Positions 1 through 6,429 of a DNA stretch of 9,982 nt are shown piece by piece. Below the pieces are notes generated by a model. That model was not told the origin of the DNA and ran no database searches. It saw only the letters and a program-made list of their open reading frames with translations. How positions within the stretch are numbered: position 1 is the first letter of the stretch; each line of letters begins with the position of its first letter. This stretch comes from an uncultured Flavobacteriales bacterium (GTDB taxonomy: Bacteria > Bacteroidota > Bacteroidia > Flavobacteriales_E > Vicingaceae), in NCBI GenBank assembly GCA_913059105.1, contig CAJXRL010000081.1, positions 1 through 9,982 on the forward strand, in the 5' to 3' direction. Position numbers and translations under genes: made by a program.

Positions 1-35
1 TGTCTCGTGGGCTCGGAGATGTGTATAAGAGACAG
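1..35 (+). other. Untrimmed Nextera (Tn5) sequencing adapter, left end
   Basis: Bases 2-35 match the Nextera read-2 transposase adapter, and 17-35 are the 19-base Tn5 mosaic end. Base 1 fits the last base of the i7 index seen at the other end of the contig. This is library-preparation sequence, not genome. It forms a perfect 35-base inverted repeat with 9939-9973 and should not be read as a transposon end. Confidence 0.98.
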
Positions 36-389
36 GTTAAATGTGATGAAGCCGATTAGAAATTTTTTGTCGACAACATGAATTTCTAAACGTATTTTAT
101 ATGTTCCAACTTTCTTTTTGTAAAATAAAACAGAATGTTGATTGACAGTACTCTTATCTAATTGGTATACGGGAGAACCAAAACAATCAATAATATCTTG
201 ATGAGTAGAACTTAGTTTTAATTTACTATTAAAAAGAATAGGCACATCGGTTCTAAAATCTTCATTCTTAATAAAGTCTAGGTCGGTGGCTATATTCTTT
301 AGATTGGTATTCTCTGTAGCTATTGTTTCATAATATTCATTTTTTGAAACGTAGAAGCGAGGTTTTCGTGAAAAAAGCGTAGTAAACAT
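36..389 (-). CDS. Hypothetical protein, 3' end missing (cut by adapter)
   Basis: An open frame starts at ATG 389 on the minus strand and runs without a stop for 118 codons until it meets the adapter at 35, so the C-terminus is lost. I do not recognise the family. The visible protein is soluble-looking, with no signal peptide or membrane segment. It has a basic start (MFTTLFSRKPRFYV), then a segment reading LSSTHQDIIDCFGSPVYQ, then alternating strand-like stretches (SVLFYKKK, TYKIRLEIHVV, KFLIGFITF) that suggest a beta-rich fold. A pattern of the form 'DII..FG.P' occurs in various small Bacteroidota proteins, but that is too weak to assign a function. A perfect -7 box (TATATTTG) ends six bases before the ATG. 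Confidence is high that this is coding and nil for function. Confidence 0.75.
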
Positions 390-395
390 AGCTCT

Positions 396-403
396 CAAAT
401 ATA
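396..403 (-). promoter_or_regulatory. Candidate Bacteroidota -7 box for the partial minus-strand gene
   Basis: Minus-strand TATATTTG matches the Bacteroidota consensus TAnnTTTG exactly and ends six bases before ATG 389. No TTG is visible at the usual 17-23 base distance upstream. Transcription from it would begin at or next to the start codon, giving a leaderless or nearly leaderless mRNA. Confidence 0.35.
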
Positions 404-618
404 TTCATTTAAAATAGTAAATTGAAGGTTGGTTTTCTTTTTTAGACTAATTAATGTCTACACGCTATCAAAATCAAAATAAATAACATAAGAAAGTTTT
501 TTTAGGATAAAAGACTTCATGGAACTCTAGATATCTTTCGTTTTGACTTATATTAATTTTAGTGGATTTGATGCTTAAAATAAGTTTTTCGCTTTTAACT
601 TTTAACTTTCTGCTTCAT

Positions 619-646
619 AAAAGGGTGACCTTTTCATAACTTGTCC
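619..646 (+). promoter_or_regulatory. Hairpin and candidate ECF-type promoter upstream of the sigma gene
   Basis: AAAAGG and CCTTTT (619-624 and 629-634) form a perfect six-pair stem closed by GTGA, a GNRA-type tetraloop. The same bases contain GTGACC (625-630), which resembles the AAC-type -35 element of ECF promoters, and GTCC (643-646) could be a -10 element. ECF genes often autoregulate from such sites, but the gap here is shorter than usual. A purine-rich AAGGAAAG (654-661) follows as the likely ribosome binding site for ATG 669. Just upstream, TTTTAAC occurs twice in tandem (593-606). Confidence 0.3.
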
Positions 647-668
647 ATTAATAAGGAAAGCATGTATT

Positions 669-1217
669 ATGAACGACCAAAGAATCATACAACAATTGAG
701 AACAGGAAAGCGAGAAAAGGCTTTTATTCAGTTGTATAAAGGCTTTCCTATAGTCAAAAAGCTTATTGAATCTAAAGGCGGAACTAGCGTAGAAGCGGAA
801 GACGTTTTTCAAGAAGCACTTATTATTTTTTATAAAAAAGCGATACAACCTGAATTTGAATTGACAGCAAGTATTAGCACATATGTGTATTCTGTTGCCC
901 GTTTCTTGTGGAAAGATGAGATGAAAAAGAAAGGGTTAAAATACGGTACCGAAGAAGTTGGAAATATAAAATTTGAAAGCGAGCTAGAAGAAATTGCTCA
1001 AAAAGAAAAGAAATTCCAAGTTGTTGAAGAAGTACTAAAGTCAATAGGAGAGAAGTGCTTAGAGATTTTACAACTCTTTTATTATAGGGGTTTATCTATG
1101 AAAGAAATTGCAAGACAAGTTGATTTAAAGTCTGAAAAAGTGGCAAAAAATCAAAAGTACAAGTGTTTGGAAAGAGCTCGAAAAAGAGCCCTTGAAAAAC
1201 AAACCATAAACGCTTAA
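669..1217 (+). CDS. RNA polymerase sigma factor, sigma-70 family, ECF type
   Basis: A 182-residue cytoplasmic protein with the two-domain ECF architecture. Sigma region 2 is at about residues 15-85; its core, EAEDVFQEALIIFYKK (42-57), is the DxxQE-type helix that binds core polymerase, followed by the aromatic-rich TYVYSVARFLWKD (71-83) used in -10 melting. A charged linker follows at about 90-117. Region 4 is at about 118-175, with the helix-turn-helix GLSMKEIARQVDLKSEKVAK (141-160) reading the -35 element. The length is normal for the family. ATG 669 is chosen because it starts the domain cleanly and follows an AAGGAAAG; ATG 662 is out of frame. The anti-sigma-like gene begins 10 bases after the stop, so the two are almost certainly co-transcribed. 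The regulon and the signal cannot be read from sequence. Confidence 0.93.
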   Translation: MNDQRIIQQLRTGKREKAFIQLYKGFPIVKKLIESKGGTSVEAEDVFQEALIIFYKKAIQPEFELTASISTYVYSVARFLWKDEMKKKGLKYGTEEVGNIKFESELEEIAQKEKKFQVVEEVLKSIGEKCLEILQLFYYRGLSMKEIARQVDLKSEKVAKNQKYKCLERARKRALEKQTINA

Positions 1218-1227
1218 AACAACTGTC

Positions 1228-3120
1228 ATGAGAAAAGAATTGCAAGAAATAGAAATCATAGAAAATTACTTATTGGGAAAAATGAGTGCAAATGAAAAAG
1301 CAGATTTTGAAAAACAACTAGAAACGGATGCTTCCCTGAAACAAAATTTAGAGATGCAGAAAAGCTTAATTGATGGATTGCAGCGAATGGGGTTAAAGAA
1401 TGACCTGCTAAGTGCCAAGCGAAGCTTGTTTATGCGAAAAGTGTGGACTTGGTTTGGAGCGGCCGTATTGTTGACGGCGATAGCATTTGGTATCTATTAT
1501 AATTCTGAAAAAGAAGAGCTTGTTGAAAAAGTGGAGAAGGAGATAAATGATGAAAGAGCCGAGATAAAGGATAAAGGAGTTAAGAATAAGGATAAAGGAT
1601 TAAGGACAAAAGTTGATTCTGTTGTCATAATGAGCGATAGTCGAAATGAAGAAAAAGTACGAGATGAAGGATTAACGACAAAAGAGGATAGTCTTGTCAT
1701 GCTGAGCGATAGCCGAAGCGAAAAGATGAAGGCGCAAGTCGCTTTGAGAAGTAATGGAGCTTTAGAAAAGTCATTGCCAGACTTCGCTGAATTTCCTGTA
1801 AAGGGGTTTCAAACGTTTAAAATAAATTCGTCTAAAGCAAATACAATTACTGGTAACGAAAGAACAATAATTGAAATTCCTGCCAATGCATTTGAAACCA
1901 AGTCAGAAGCAATGGTTGAACTTAAGTTGCAAGAGTTTTACAAATTGAGCGATATGGTTTTTGCCAACTTAACAACCCAAACAAAAGATGGTCAATTGAT
2001 TGAGACAGGAGGCATGGTCAACATAGAAGCGTATCAAGGTGCTAAACTGAAGCTCGCTGAAGGTAAATCAATAACGCTAAAATTTCCTTTTGAAGAGAAG
2101 AAAGAGGGAATGAAAACCTTTTTAGGAGATAAAGATGAACGGGGAATTGTTGTTTGGAAAGAACAAGAAATCCAGTACCAAAAAGTAGAATATATCCATA
2201 CAACGGCGAAAGACACATTCTCATCCGACATTCAATTTATTTCTATTAGGATTGGCGATGAAAGCGACAGAATGGAAAAGATGTTTGCAACCAGAGATGA
2301 AGATGTAAAGGAATATTTAATCGATCACCTACGCTTGCCAAAGTTGTCTTTAAAAGAATTAAAAGGCTTTATTTATATTTCTTTTGTGGTGCAATCAGAC
2401 GGTAAAATATCGGCTACTGAAGTTAACAGCGCTGGAAATGCACCTGTAATTGCTTACGAATATTTAAAGAAAACAGCCGCAGAATTACCACCGATAGTTC
2501 CATATCGTAAAAACGATAAGTATTTAATAACACAGTTTGAAATTAGAGTAGATTTAAATAAAAACTTTGAATCTAAAATGTTAGGAGGTGAAGATTTACA
2601 GGAGTATTACGATAATTTGAGGAGAGAACGAAGTAAAATGAAAGAGGCGAGTAAAGAGGATTTTGACAAGAAACTCGAGGTTCGAAATGACCAAATTGCT
2701 ACAAGTTTGGAAGAAGGCGGGCTGCTAACCGAGGACCAATTAAGAAGTCAAACAAGCCAATACATTCTTAATTCAACTAATTTAGGTTGGATTAATTGTG
2801 ATCGTTATCCTTTTGCAAAGAATGGAAAAAGTTCTTTCAATGTATTTGAGAGAGACAAAGGAATCAACTGTTCTTTAATTCTACACTCAGTTCGTGGAAT
2901 AGTCTCTCCAACCTACATTAAACAAGGTAATTACATCTTTCCTCAATTGCCAAATAAAGAACTGGTAAGTGTGTTGGCCTTTAAAACTGAAGATAAAAAG
3001 AACTATGTTTCTTATTATCAAACAAGTCACAATAAAGAAAGTCATGAATTTGAATTTGAACCACTAACAAAAGAAAAGTTGCAGCAAATTACTATCGAGT
3101 TAAATGCAATTCGAAATTAA
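1228..3120 (+). CDS. Membrane-anchored anti-sigma-like protein with TonB-C-like periplasmic domain
   Basis: A 630-residue single-pass protein, the probable partner of the sigma factor upstream. Residues 1-55 carry the helical module typical of Bacteroidota anti-sigma factors (ENYLLGKMSANEKADFEKQL, 12-31) and would hold the sigma factor in the cytoplasm. One hydrophobic helix at about 72-91 spans the membrane. Residues 92-175 are a highly charged linker containing a 24-residue duplication (124-147 and 148-171). Residues 187-315 look beta-rich and are of unknown function. Residues 357-445, with FIYISFVVQSDGKISATEV and a later PPIVPYRKNDK, resemble the TonB C-terminal fold, and residues 519-529 contain LGWINCDRYPF. 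The arrangement suggests that envelope signals are passed to the sigma factor. No FecR or zinc-binding ZAS motif is visible, so naming it anti-sigma rests on the N-terminal module, topology and gene order. Confidence 0.82.
   Translation: MRKELQEIEIIENYLLGKMSANEKADFEKQLETDASLKQNLEMQKSLIDGLQRMGLKNDLLSAKRSLFMRKVWTWFGAAVLLTAIAFGIYYNSEKEELVEKVEKEINDERAEIKDKGVKNKDKGLRTKVDSVVIMSDSRNEEKVRDEGLTTKEDSLVMLSDSRSEKMKAQVALRSNGALEKSLPDFAEFPVKGFQTFKINSSKANTITGNERTIIEIPANAFETKSEAMVELKLQEFYKLSDMVFANLTTQTKDGQLIETGGMVNIEAYQGAKLKLAEGKSITLKFPFEEKKEGMKTFLGDKDERGIVVWKEQEIQYQKVEYIHTTAKDTFSSDIQFISIRIGDESDRMEKMFATRDEDVKEYLIDHLRLPKLSLKELKGFIYISFVVQSDGKISATEVNSAGNAPVIAYEYLKKTAAELPPIVPYRKNDKYLITQFEIRVDLNKNFESKMLGGEDLQEYYDNLRRERSKMKEASKEDFDKKLEVRNDQIATSLEEGGLLTEDQLRSQTSQYILNSTNLGWINCDRYPFAKNGKSSFNVFERDKGINCSLILHSVRGIVSPTYIKQGNYIFPQLPNKELVSVLAFKTEDKKNYVSYYQTSHNKESHEFEFEPLTKEKLQQITIELNAIRN
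1597..1722 (+). repeat. In-frame imperfect tandem duplication in the anti-sigma linker
   Basis: Two 72-base units start at 1597 and 1669 and are similar over about their first 54 bases (1597-1650 and 1669-1722). They encode GL(R/T)TKxDS(V/L)V(I/M)(M/L)SDSR(N/S)E twice. Immediately upstream, a 21-base unit GATAAAGGA... occurs twice (from 1570 and from 1591), giving DKGVKNK then DKGLRTK. The block lies between the membrane helix and the folded periplasmic part, where length variation is tolerated. Its DNA resembles intergenic repeats rather than ordinary coding sequence. Confidence 0.75.
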
Positions 3121-3140
3121 AAATGTAAAACTAAAGTCCG

Positions 3141-4019
3141 TTAAATCAAAGCGCCTTGAAGCATTTGAACTGGGCGCTTTTCCTTAACTAATTTCTCAAA
3201 GTCGGCTAAAAGTTGTTTGTTTTGCAACATTTTAGAATGCCCAATTTTCTCGTAACTGAACAGTTTTGCATTGGGCACTTCAGAAACCAACAACTCAGAG
3301 TAGGAGTGTGGCAATATTTTGTCAAACTTGTCGTGGAATACGCTTATACTTTTATAATTCAATTTCTTTACTTTTTCTTTTACAATTAGGTCAGTAACTG
3401 GTTCTTCTAATAAATCTCCGCCCATATCGATAATTCGTTTCAACAGATTCTCGCTCAACCGCAACCTACTTTTTAACTCTTTAAAAAAGGGTTCAAATTG
3501 GTTTAAAGTTGTCAGAAAAAACAACTGATTGATGTTATGGTTATTTCTGGCTAGCGTATAACTCGCCACCATAGAACCAAAGGAATGGGTTAAAACTGAA
3601 AATTCCTTTTGTGGATTAATGTTTTCCAATACTGCTTCAAAAACAATACTGTTCATTTTCAAATTGGTGCTAGATAAGCTCGATCTTCCATGCCCCGGCA
3701 TATCGAAAAGCACGCAATAAAAGCCTTCATCGGCCAATATCTCAACAAACCTCCCTAATCTAGCTAAGTTTGAATTCCAACCGTGTAACATAAAAATTAC
3801 TTCCCCTTTTTTATCTCCTTTAGTGTATATTTCAATTGGTTCAATGCTGCTTGGAATGGTGTAATGTTCCGTAGTTGCATAAAATTCGACTTCGTCAGCC
3901 AACATTTTTCTAGGTTGTGTTTTCTGAAATAGTTTGAACGTTACTTCCGCTGCCTTTTGAGAAGAAAAGAGGGCAATAAACTTTATGTAATAGCTTAATA
4001 TTAATTCGATTGTTTTCAT
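3141..4019 (-). CDS. Alpha/beta hydrolase
   Basis: A 292-residue serine hydrolase of the alpha/beta fold, probably an esterase or lipase-like enzyme of unknown substrate. Numbered from M1 at ATG 4019, the motifs are: oxyanion HGW (79-81), the family's GHGRSS turn (109-114), nucleophile elbow THSFG with Ser146, acid Asp233 in FDKIL (Asp230 is an alternative), and His261 in IGHSKM. The first elbow position is Thr instead of Gly, which is tolerated. The N-terminal hydrophobic helix (TIELILSYYIKFIALF) could be a membrane anchor or uncleaved segment. An upstream in-frame TTG at 4031 lies inside the TetR palindrome, so ATG 4019 is preferred. The gene follows tetR by 37 bases on the same strand and ends 20 bases from the convergent anti-sigma gene. 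Hydrolases next to TetR genes are often part of the regulated response. Confidence 0.88.
   Translation of the reverse strand: MKTIELILSYYIKFIALFSSQKAAEVTFKLFQKTQPRKMLADEVEFYATTEHYTIPSSIEPIEIYTKGDKKGEVIFMLHGWNSNLARLGRFVEILADEGFYCVLFDMPGHGRSSLSSTNLKMNSIVFEAVLENINPQKEFSVLTHSFGSMVASYTLARNNHNINQLFFLTTLNQFEPFFKELKSRLRLSENLLKRIIDMGGDLLEEPVTDLIVKEKVKKLNYKSISVFHDKFDKILPHSYSELLVSEVPNAKLFSYEKIGHSKMLQNKQLLADFEKLVKEKRPVQMLQGALI
3148..3183 (+). terminator. Candidate intrinsic terminator for the sigma/anti-sigma unit
   Basis: AAAGCGCC (3148-3155) pairs perfectly with GGCGCTTT (3173-3180) across a 17-base loop, and the right arm runs into TTTTCC. It lies 27 bases after the anti-sigma stop codon, inside the last codons of the convergent hydrolase gene. 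The loop is large and the T-run short, so efficiency is uncertain. Confidence 0.4.
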
Positions 4020-4024
4020 ACTTA

Positions 4025-4038
4025 ATACCAATTGGTAT
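4025..4038. promoter_or_regulatory. Perfect 14-base TetR-type operator before the hydrolase
   Basis: ATACCAATTGGTAT is a perfect palindrome between the tetR stop (4057) and the hydrolase ATG (4019), ending five bases before the ATG. Its core differs by one base from the longer palindrome upstream of tetR (4669-4692). Two such sites flanking a tetR gene are strong internal evidence for its operator. Bound repressor here would block a hydrolase-proximal promoter or act as a roadblock to read-through from tetR. Confidence 0.75.
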
Positions 4039-4056
4039 ATTTTTAGTTAAATTTTT

Positions 4057-4653
4057 TTACTTGTATAATTCTGTTTGTACCATATTGTCAAGGTAGTCCA
4101 TCATTTCTGTTATATGGGCTTCATCTTTTTGCATTAGAGCAGTAAAAATACTTCCCTCAATCATAGAATAAATGCGCTTTGCATATCGGTTAGCCTCCAA
4201 ACTTGATTTAAAATCCTCCGATTTTTGACCACCAATAATGATGTTTTCAATCCCAAAAATTAGTTTAGCGATAATTTCGCTAACTCGCTTTCTTAATTCG
4301 GGGTTCTGGTGCGTTGTGTCCATTCCCACATTTAAAATAGGGCAGCCGCCCAATTCTAATGTTCGCTTATAATATTTGCGATAATAATCGAAAACAATAA
4401 TTAGTTTAATTTTAGGTGAATTCACAGAGTTGATTTGATCTACTAACGGAAATATGCTCTTGTGTAAAATAAAATTGAATGCTTCTAATGCTAGTTCATT
4501 TTTATCTTTAAAGTTGCCGTAGACAGCGCCTTTGGTAAGCCCTGTGGATTTACAGATGGTGCTTAAACTAGTATCTCCATACCCCAACTGATTGAAGATT
4601 GGAGCAGATTTTTCTATGATAAGTTTTCTTGTTCGTTCTGCTTTTGATACCAT
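4057..4653 (-). CDS. TetR/AcrR family transcriptional repressor
   Basis: A 198-residue DNA-binding protein of typical TetR length. The N-terminal helix-turn-helix domain is at residues 4-55: TRKLIIEKSAPIFNQLGYGD leads into the recognition segment, with TICKSTGLTKGAVYGNFKDK at 32-51 and the family's signature turn 'KGAVYGNFKDKNEL'. Residues 56-198 form the ligand-binding, dimerising helical domain. It contains LGGCPILN (101-108), a GGC-type loop seen in many AcrR-like regulators; Cys104 could sense electrophiles or oxidants, but that is inference. The protein probably represses itself, the hydrolase downstream and perhaps the divergent osmC-like operon, because matching palindromes lie on both sides of the gene. 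ATG 4653 is preceded by a -7 box rather than a Shine-Dalgarno site. The ligand is unknown. Confidence 0.93.
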   Translation of the reverse strand: MVSKAERTRKLIIEKSAPIFNQLGYGDTSLSTICKSTGLTKGAVYGNFKDKNELALEAFNFILHKSIFPLVDQINSVNSPKIKLIIVFDYYRKYYKRTLELGGCPILNVGMDTTHQNPELRKRVSEIIAKLIFGIENIIIGGQKSEDFKSSLEANRYAKRIYSMIEGSIFTALMQKDEAHITEMMDYLDNMVQTELYK

Positions 4654-4657
4654 GGTG

Positions 4658-4665
4658 CAAACTTA
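4658..4665 (-). promoter_or_regulatory. Candidate -7 box of the tetR promoter
   Basis: Minus-strand TAAGTTTG is an exact match to TAnnTTTG, ending four bases before the tetR ATG. The operator at 4669-4692 occupies the spacer just upstream, the classic position for autorepression. No TTG is visible at the -33 position. Transcription would start near the ATG, implying a leaderless mRNA. Confidence 0.45.
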
Positions 4666-4668
4666 CAT

Positions 4669-4692
4669 AAAATATACCGATTGGTATATTTT
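4669..4692. promoter_or_regulatory. 24-base TetR-type operator in the divergent intergenic region
   Basis: A 24-base palindrome, AAAATATACC-ga-TTGGTATA-TTTT in outline, is symmetric except for one central pair (g4679 against t4682). Its core is ATACCGATTGGTAT, one base different from the site at 4025-4038. It sits three bases upstream of the tetR -7 box and on the side facing the osmC-like operon, so it could control transcription in both directions. Confidence 0.8.
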
Positions 4693-4908
4693 AATAAAAA
4701 TTGTGTCAGAAAATCGCTGTTTATTTAATGAAACAGCAGTCAAAATACAACATGAATAACAGTAACTCATGAATCAAAGGCCATTCACACGTCTTTTTGG
4801 GGTTCGGGAAATTTCTGCAAGCCATCGGGAAATCAAGACAAACTGAAAGCTCTACTTTGGGAGAAACTTCGCGGCGTAATAAATTATCAATCATAAAAAC
4901 AAACTAAT
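4693..4908 (+). promoter_or_regulatory. Structured 216-base leader before the osmC-like operon
   Basis: No convincing gene lies here, but several signals do. An inverted repeat GCTGTTT/AAACAGC (4716-4722 and 4731-4737) has an eight-base loop. CATGAAT occurs twice (4751 and 4768), and TCGGGAAAT occurs twice exactly 21 bases apart (4804-4812 and 4825-4833), two helical turns, as expected for a site bound on one DNA face. A 25-codon frame (4769-4846) spans the last pair. A poor -7 match, TACTTTGG, lies at 4853-4860. The start point of the operon's transcript is not obvious. Confidence 0.4.
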
Positions 4909-5343
4909 ATGCCAACAGAAATAAACATCAAAAACATTCCAACAGGATATCAATCAATAATTAGTAACGGCCGTCATTCTATAGTAGGTGATGAGCCAGT
5001 CAATTCAAAAGGAACTGATTTAGGATTTTCACCTGTAGATTTAATTTTAGCTGCGATATCAATGTGTAAAGTTGCTACTGTCAGAAACGTTTCTCGCAGA
5101 AAAGGTTGGGAAATAGGAGATGTTGATGCTCAGCTTTCTCAAAGAGTAGTTCGAAATCAGGATGGCACATTGAAAACAAAAGTTCATTCAAAAATTAAAA
5201 TTGAAGGAGATATTACTGAAGAACAACGAAAAGAACTGATTGCAGAAGCGGATAATTGCTATGTAACTAGAATGGTGAGGGGCGATTGGGAATTAAGTCA
5301 TTCAGAAGACCTTGTAGACGAATTAGAAACTGCAACTTTGTAA
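4909..5343 (+). CDS. OsmC/Ohr-family thiol peroxidase-like protein
   Basis: A 144-residue cytoplasmic protein of normal OsmC-family length. The family reduces organic or fatty-acid hydroperoxides with two cysteines. Here Cys53 sits in the conserved central helix (SPVDLILAAISMCKVATV, 41-58) as the peroxidatic candidate, and Cys117 in ADNCYVTRM (114-122) is the second, 64 residues later. Residues 27-40 (GDEPVNSKGTDLGF) match the loop before that helix, and GWEIGDVDAQL (67-77) and KVHSKIKIEGDITEEQRKEL (91-110) are typical of the subfamily. The typical resolving-site Pro after Cys117 is Tyr here. ATG 4909 has no Shine-Dalgarno site but an A-rich leader, normal for Bacteroidota. It is the first gene of a four-gene run and lies divergent from tetR with an operator between them. 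Confidence 0.9.
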   Translation: MPTEINIKNIPTGYQSIISNGRHSIVGDEPVNSKGTDLGFSPVDLILAAISMCKVATVRNVSRRKGWEIGDVDAQLSQRVVRNQDGTLKTKVHSKIKIEGDITEEQRKELIAEADNCYVTRMVRGDWELSHSEDLVDELETATL

Positions 5344-5369
5344 AGTGACAGTAGGAATGTTTTACACAA

Positions 5370-6428
5370 ATGCAAAGGAAAAAATACAAATACATCATTA
5401 TTGGAGGTGGGCTTTCTGGGCTCACCTCTGGTTTTGAGTTCAATTTATCTGGAGAGAATAGCTTTAAAATTCTAGAAGCGAGAGACAGGTTAGGAGGACG
5501 AATTAACACTCAAAACGAAGTCGATTTAGGGGCTACCTGGATGCACTATAATCATAGCACAATTTTCAATTTGTTAGAACACATGAAGCTAGGGAAATTT
5601 GAGCAGTATAATACAGGCGAGAGTTATTACAAAGCCTATATGAATGCACCTACTCAAATTTTTCAAGCCAGCGCTGACGAATTTCCTAGTTACAGAATTA
5701 AAGGTGGATCGTCTGCCTTAATAGAAGTGCTTGATGAACAATTGAAGGATCATGTAGAACTTGAAACTGTAGTTAAAAAAATAGCAGAACATGGGAATTG
5801 TGTGGTGGTAACAACCAATAAAGGAGAGTTTGAAGCTGAACAGGTAATTGTAACGGTTCCGCCTAGATTGGCTTCAACTATTGAATTTCTACCCAAGCTG
5901 CCAACTAAGTTAATAGACACTATGCTCTCTACGCATAGTTGGTTCAGTCATGCAATCAAGGTGGGGTTAACCTACAACAATGCTTTTTGGAGAGAAAATG
6001 ATAAGTCGGGAATGATTATAGCTTCTTCAGAGGTTATTACAGAGCTATACGATCATTCAAATGCGGAAGAGGGTAAATTTGGCCTTATGGGTTTTGCAAA
6101 CGAGCAGATAAGGCCTTTAAAGCTTGTGGAACAAAAAGAAAAAATACTTTCATATTTAGAACAATTTTTGGGAAGTGAAGTGTATGACTATGTTGATTTT
6201 CAATTGAAAGATTGGAGCAAAGAAGAATTCACTACTGGAGACATTGGAATTCATGCTCAACGAAGTACTGTTTATGGGAACCTTGTATTTCAAAAAAGCT
6301 ATTACAATGGAAAATTACATTTCTCAGGAACGGAAACCTCTACAATTCAAGGTGGTTATTTAGAAGGGGCAGTTTACAGGGGAGTGAGTTTAGCGCAAGA
6401 ATTAATGAATACTACTTCTAATCGTTAA
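5370..6428 (+). CDS. FAD-dependent amine oxidase (monoamine oxidase-like)
   Basis: A 352-residue flavoprotein, predicted to oxidise an amine or related donor with oxygen as acceptor, giving hydrogen peroxide. The dinucleotide-binding fold is at the N-terminus: YIIIGGGLSGLTSG (8-21, GxGxxG) with the ribose-binding Glu36 in LEARDRLGGRI (35-45). The amine-oxidase continuation is GATWMH (54-59). The C-terminal FAD motif is HFSGTET (317-323) followed by GGYLEGAVYRG (328-338). There is no cysteine for covalent FAD in this motif and no C-terminal membrane helix, and the protein is about 100 residues shorter than eukaryotic MAO, so the substrate domain is reduced. It starts 26 bases after the osmC-like gene with AGGAAT upstream, and the MFS gene begins one base after its stop. 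Peroxide made here could be handled by the OsmC-like enzyme. The substrate is unknown. Confidence 0.88.
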   Translation: MQRKKYKYIIIGGGLSGLTSGFEFNLSGENSFKILEARDRLGGRINTQNEVDLGATWMHYNHSTIFNLLEHMKLGKFEQYNTGESYYKAYMNAPTQIFQASADEFPSYRIKGGSSALIEVLDEQLKDHVELETVVKKIAEHGNCVVVTTNKGEFEAEQVIVTVPPRLASTIEFLPKLPTKLIDTMLSTHSWFSHAIKVGLTYNNAFWRENDKSGMIIASSEVITELYDHSNAEEGKFGLMGFANEQIRPLKLVEQKEKILSYLEQFLGSEVYDYVDFQLKDWSKEEFTTGDIGIHAQRSTVYGNLVFQKSYYNGKLHFSGTETSTIQGGYLEGAVYRGVSLAQELMNTTSNR

Positions 6429-6429
6429 C

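Noticed and set aside
161..170. Possible TetR half-site ATTGGTATAC
   Set aside because: It lacks the ACC half on the other side and lies within a coding frame; chance match in AT-rich DNA.
1497..2231. Minus-strand open frames inside the anti-sigma gene
   Set aside because: They are short, low-complexity shadows of a well-supported plus-strand gene.
4020..4031. TTG start at 4031 for the hydrolase, four residues longer
   Set aside because: It lies inside the operator palindrome; ATG 4019 is available just after it.
6212..6421. Alternative plus-strand frame inside the amine oxidase gene
   Set aside because: It overlaps the conserved FAD C-terminal motif of the real frame and has no family features.
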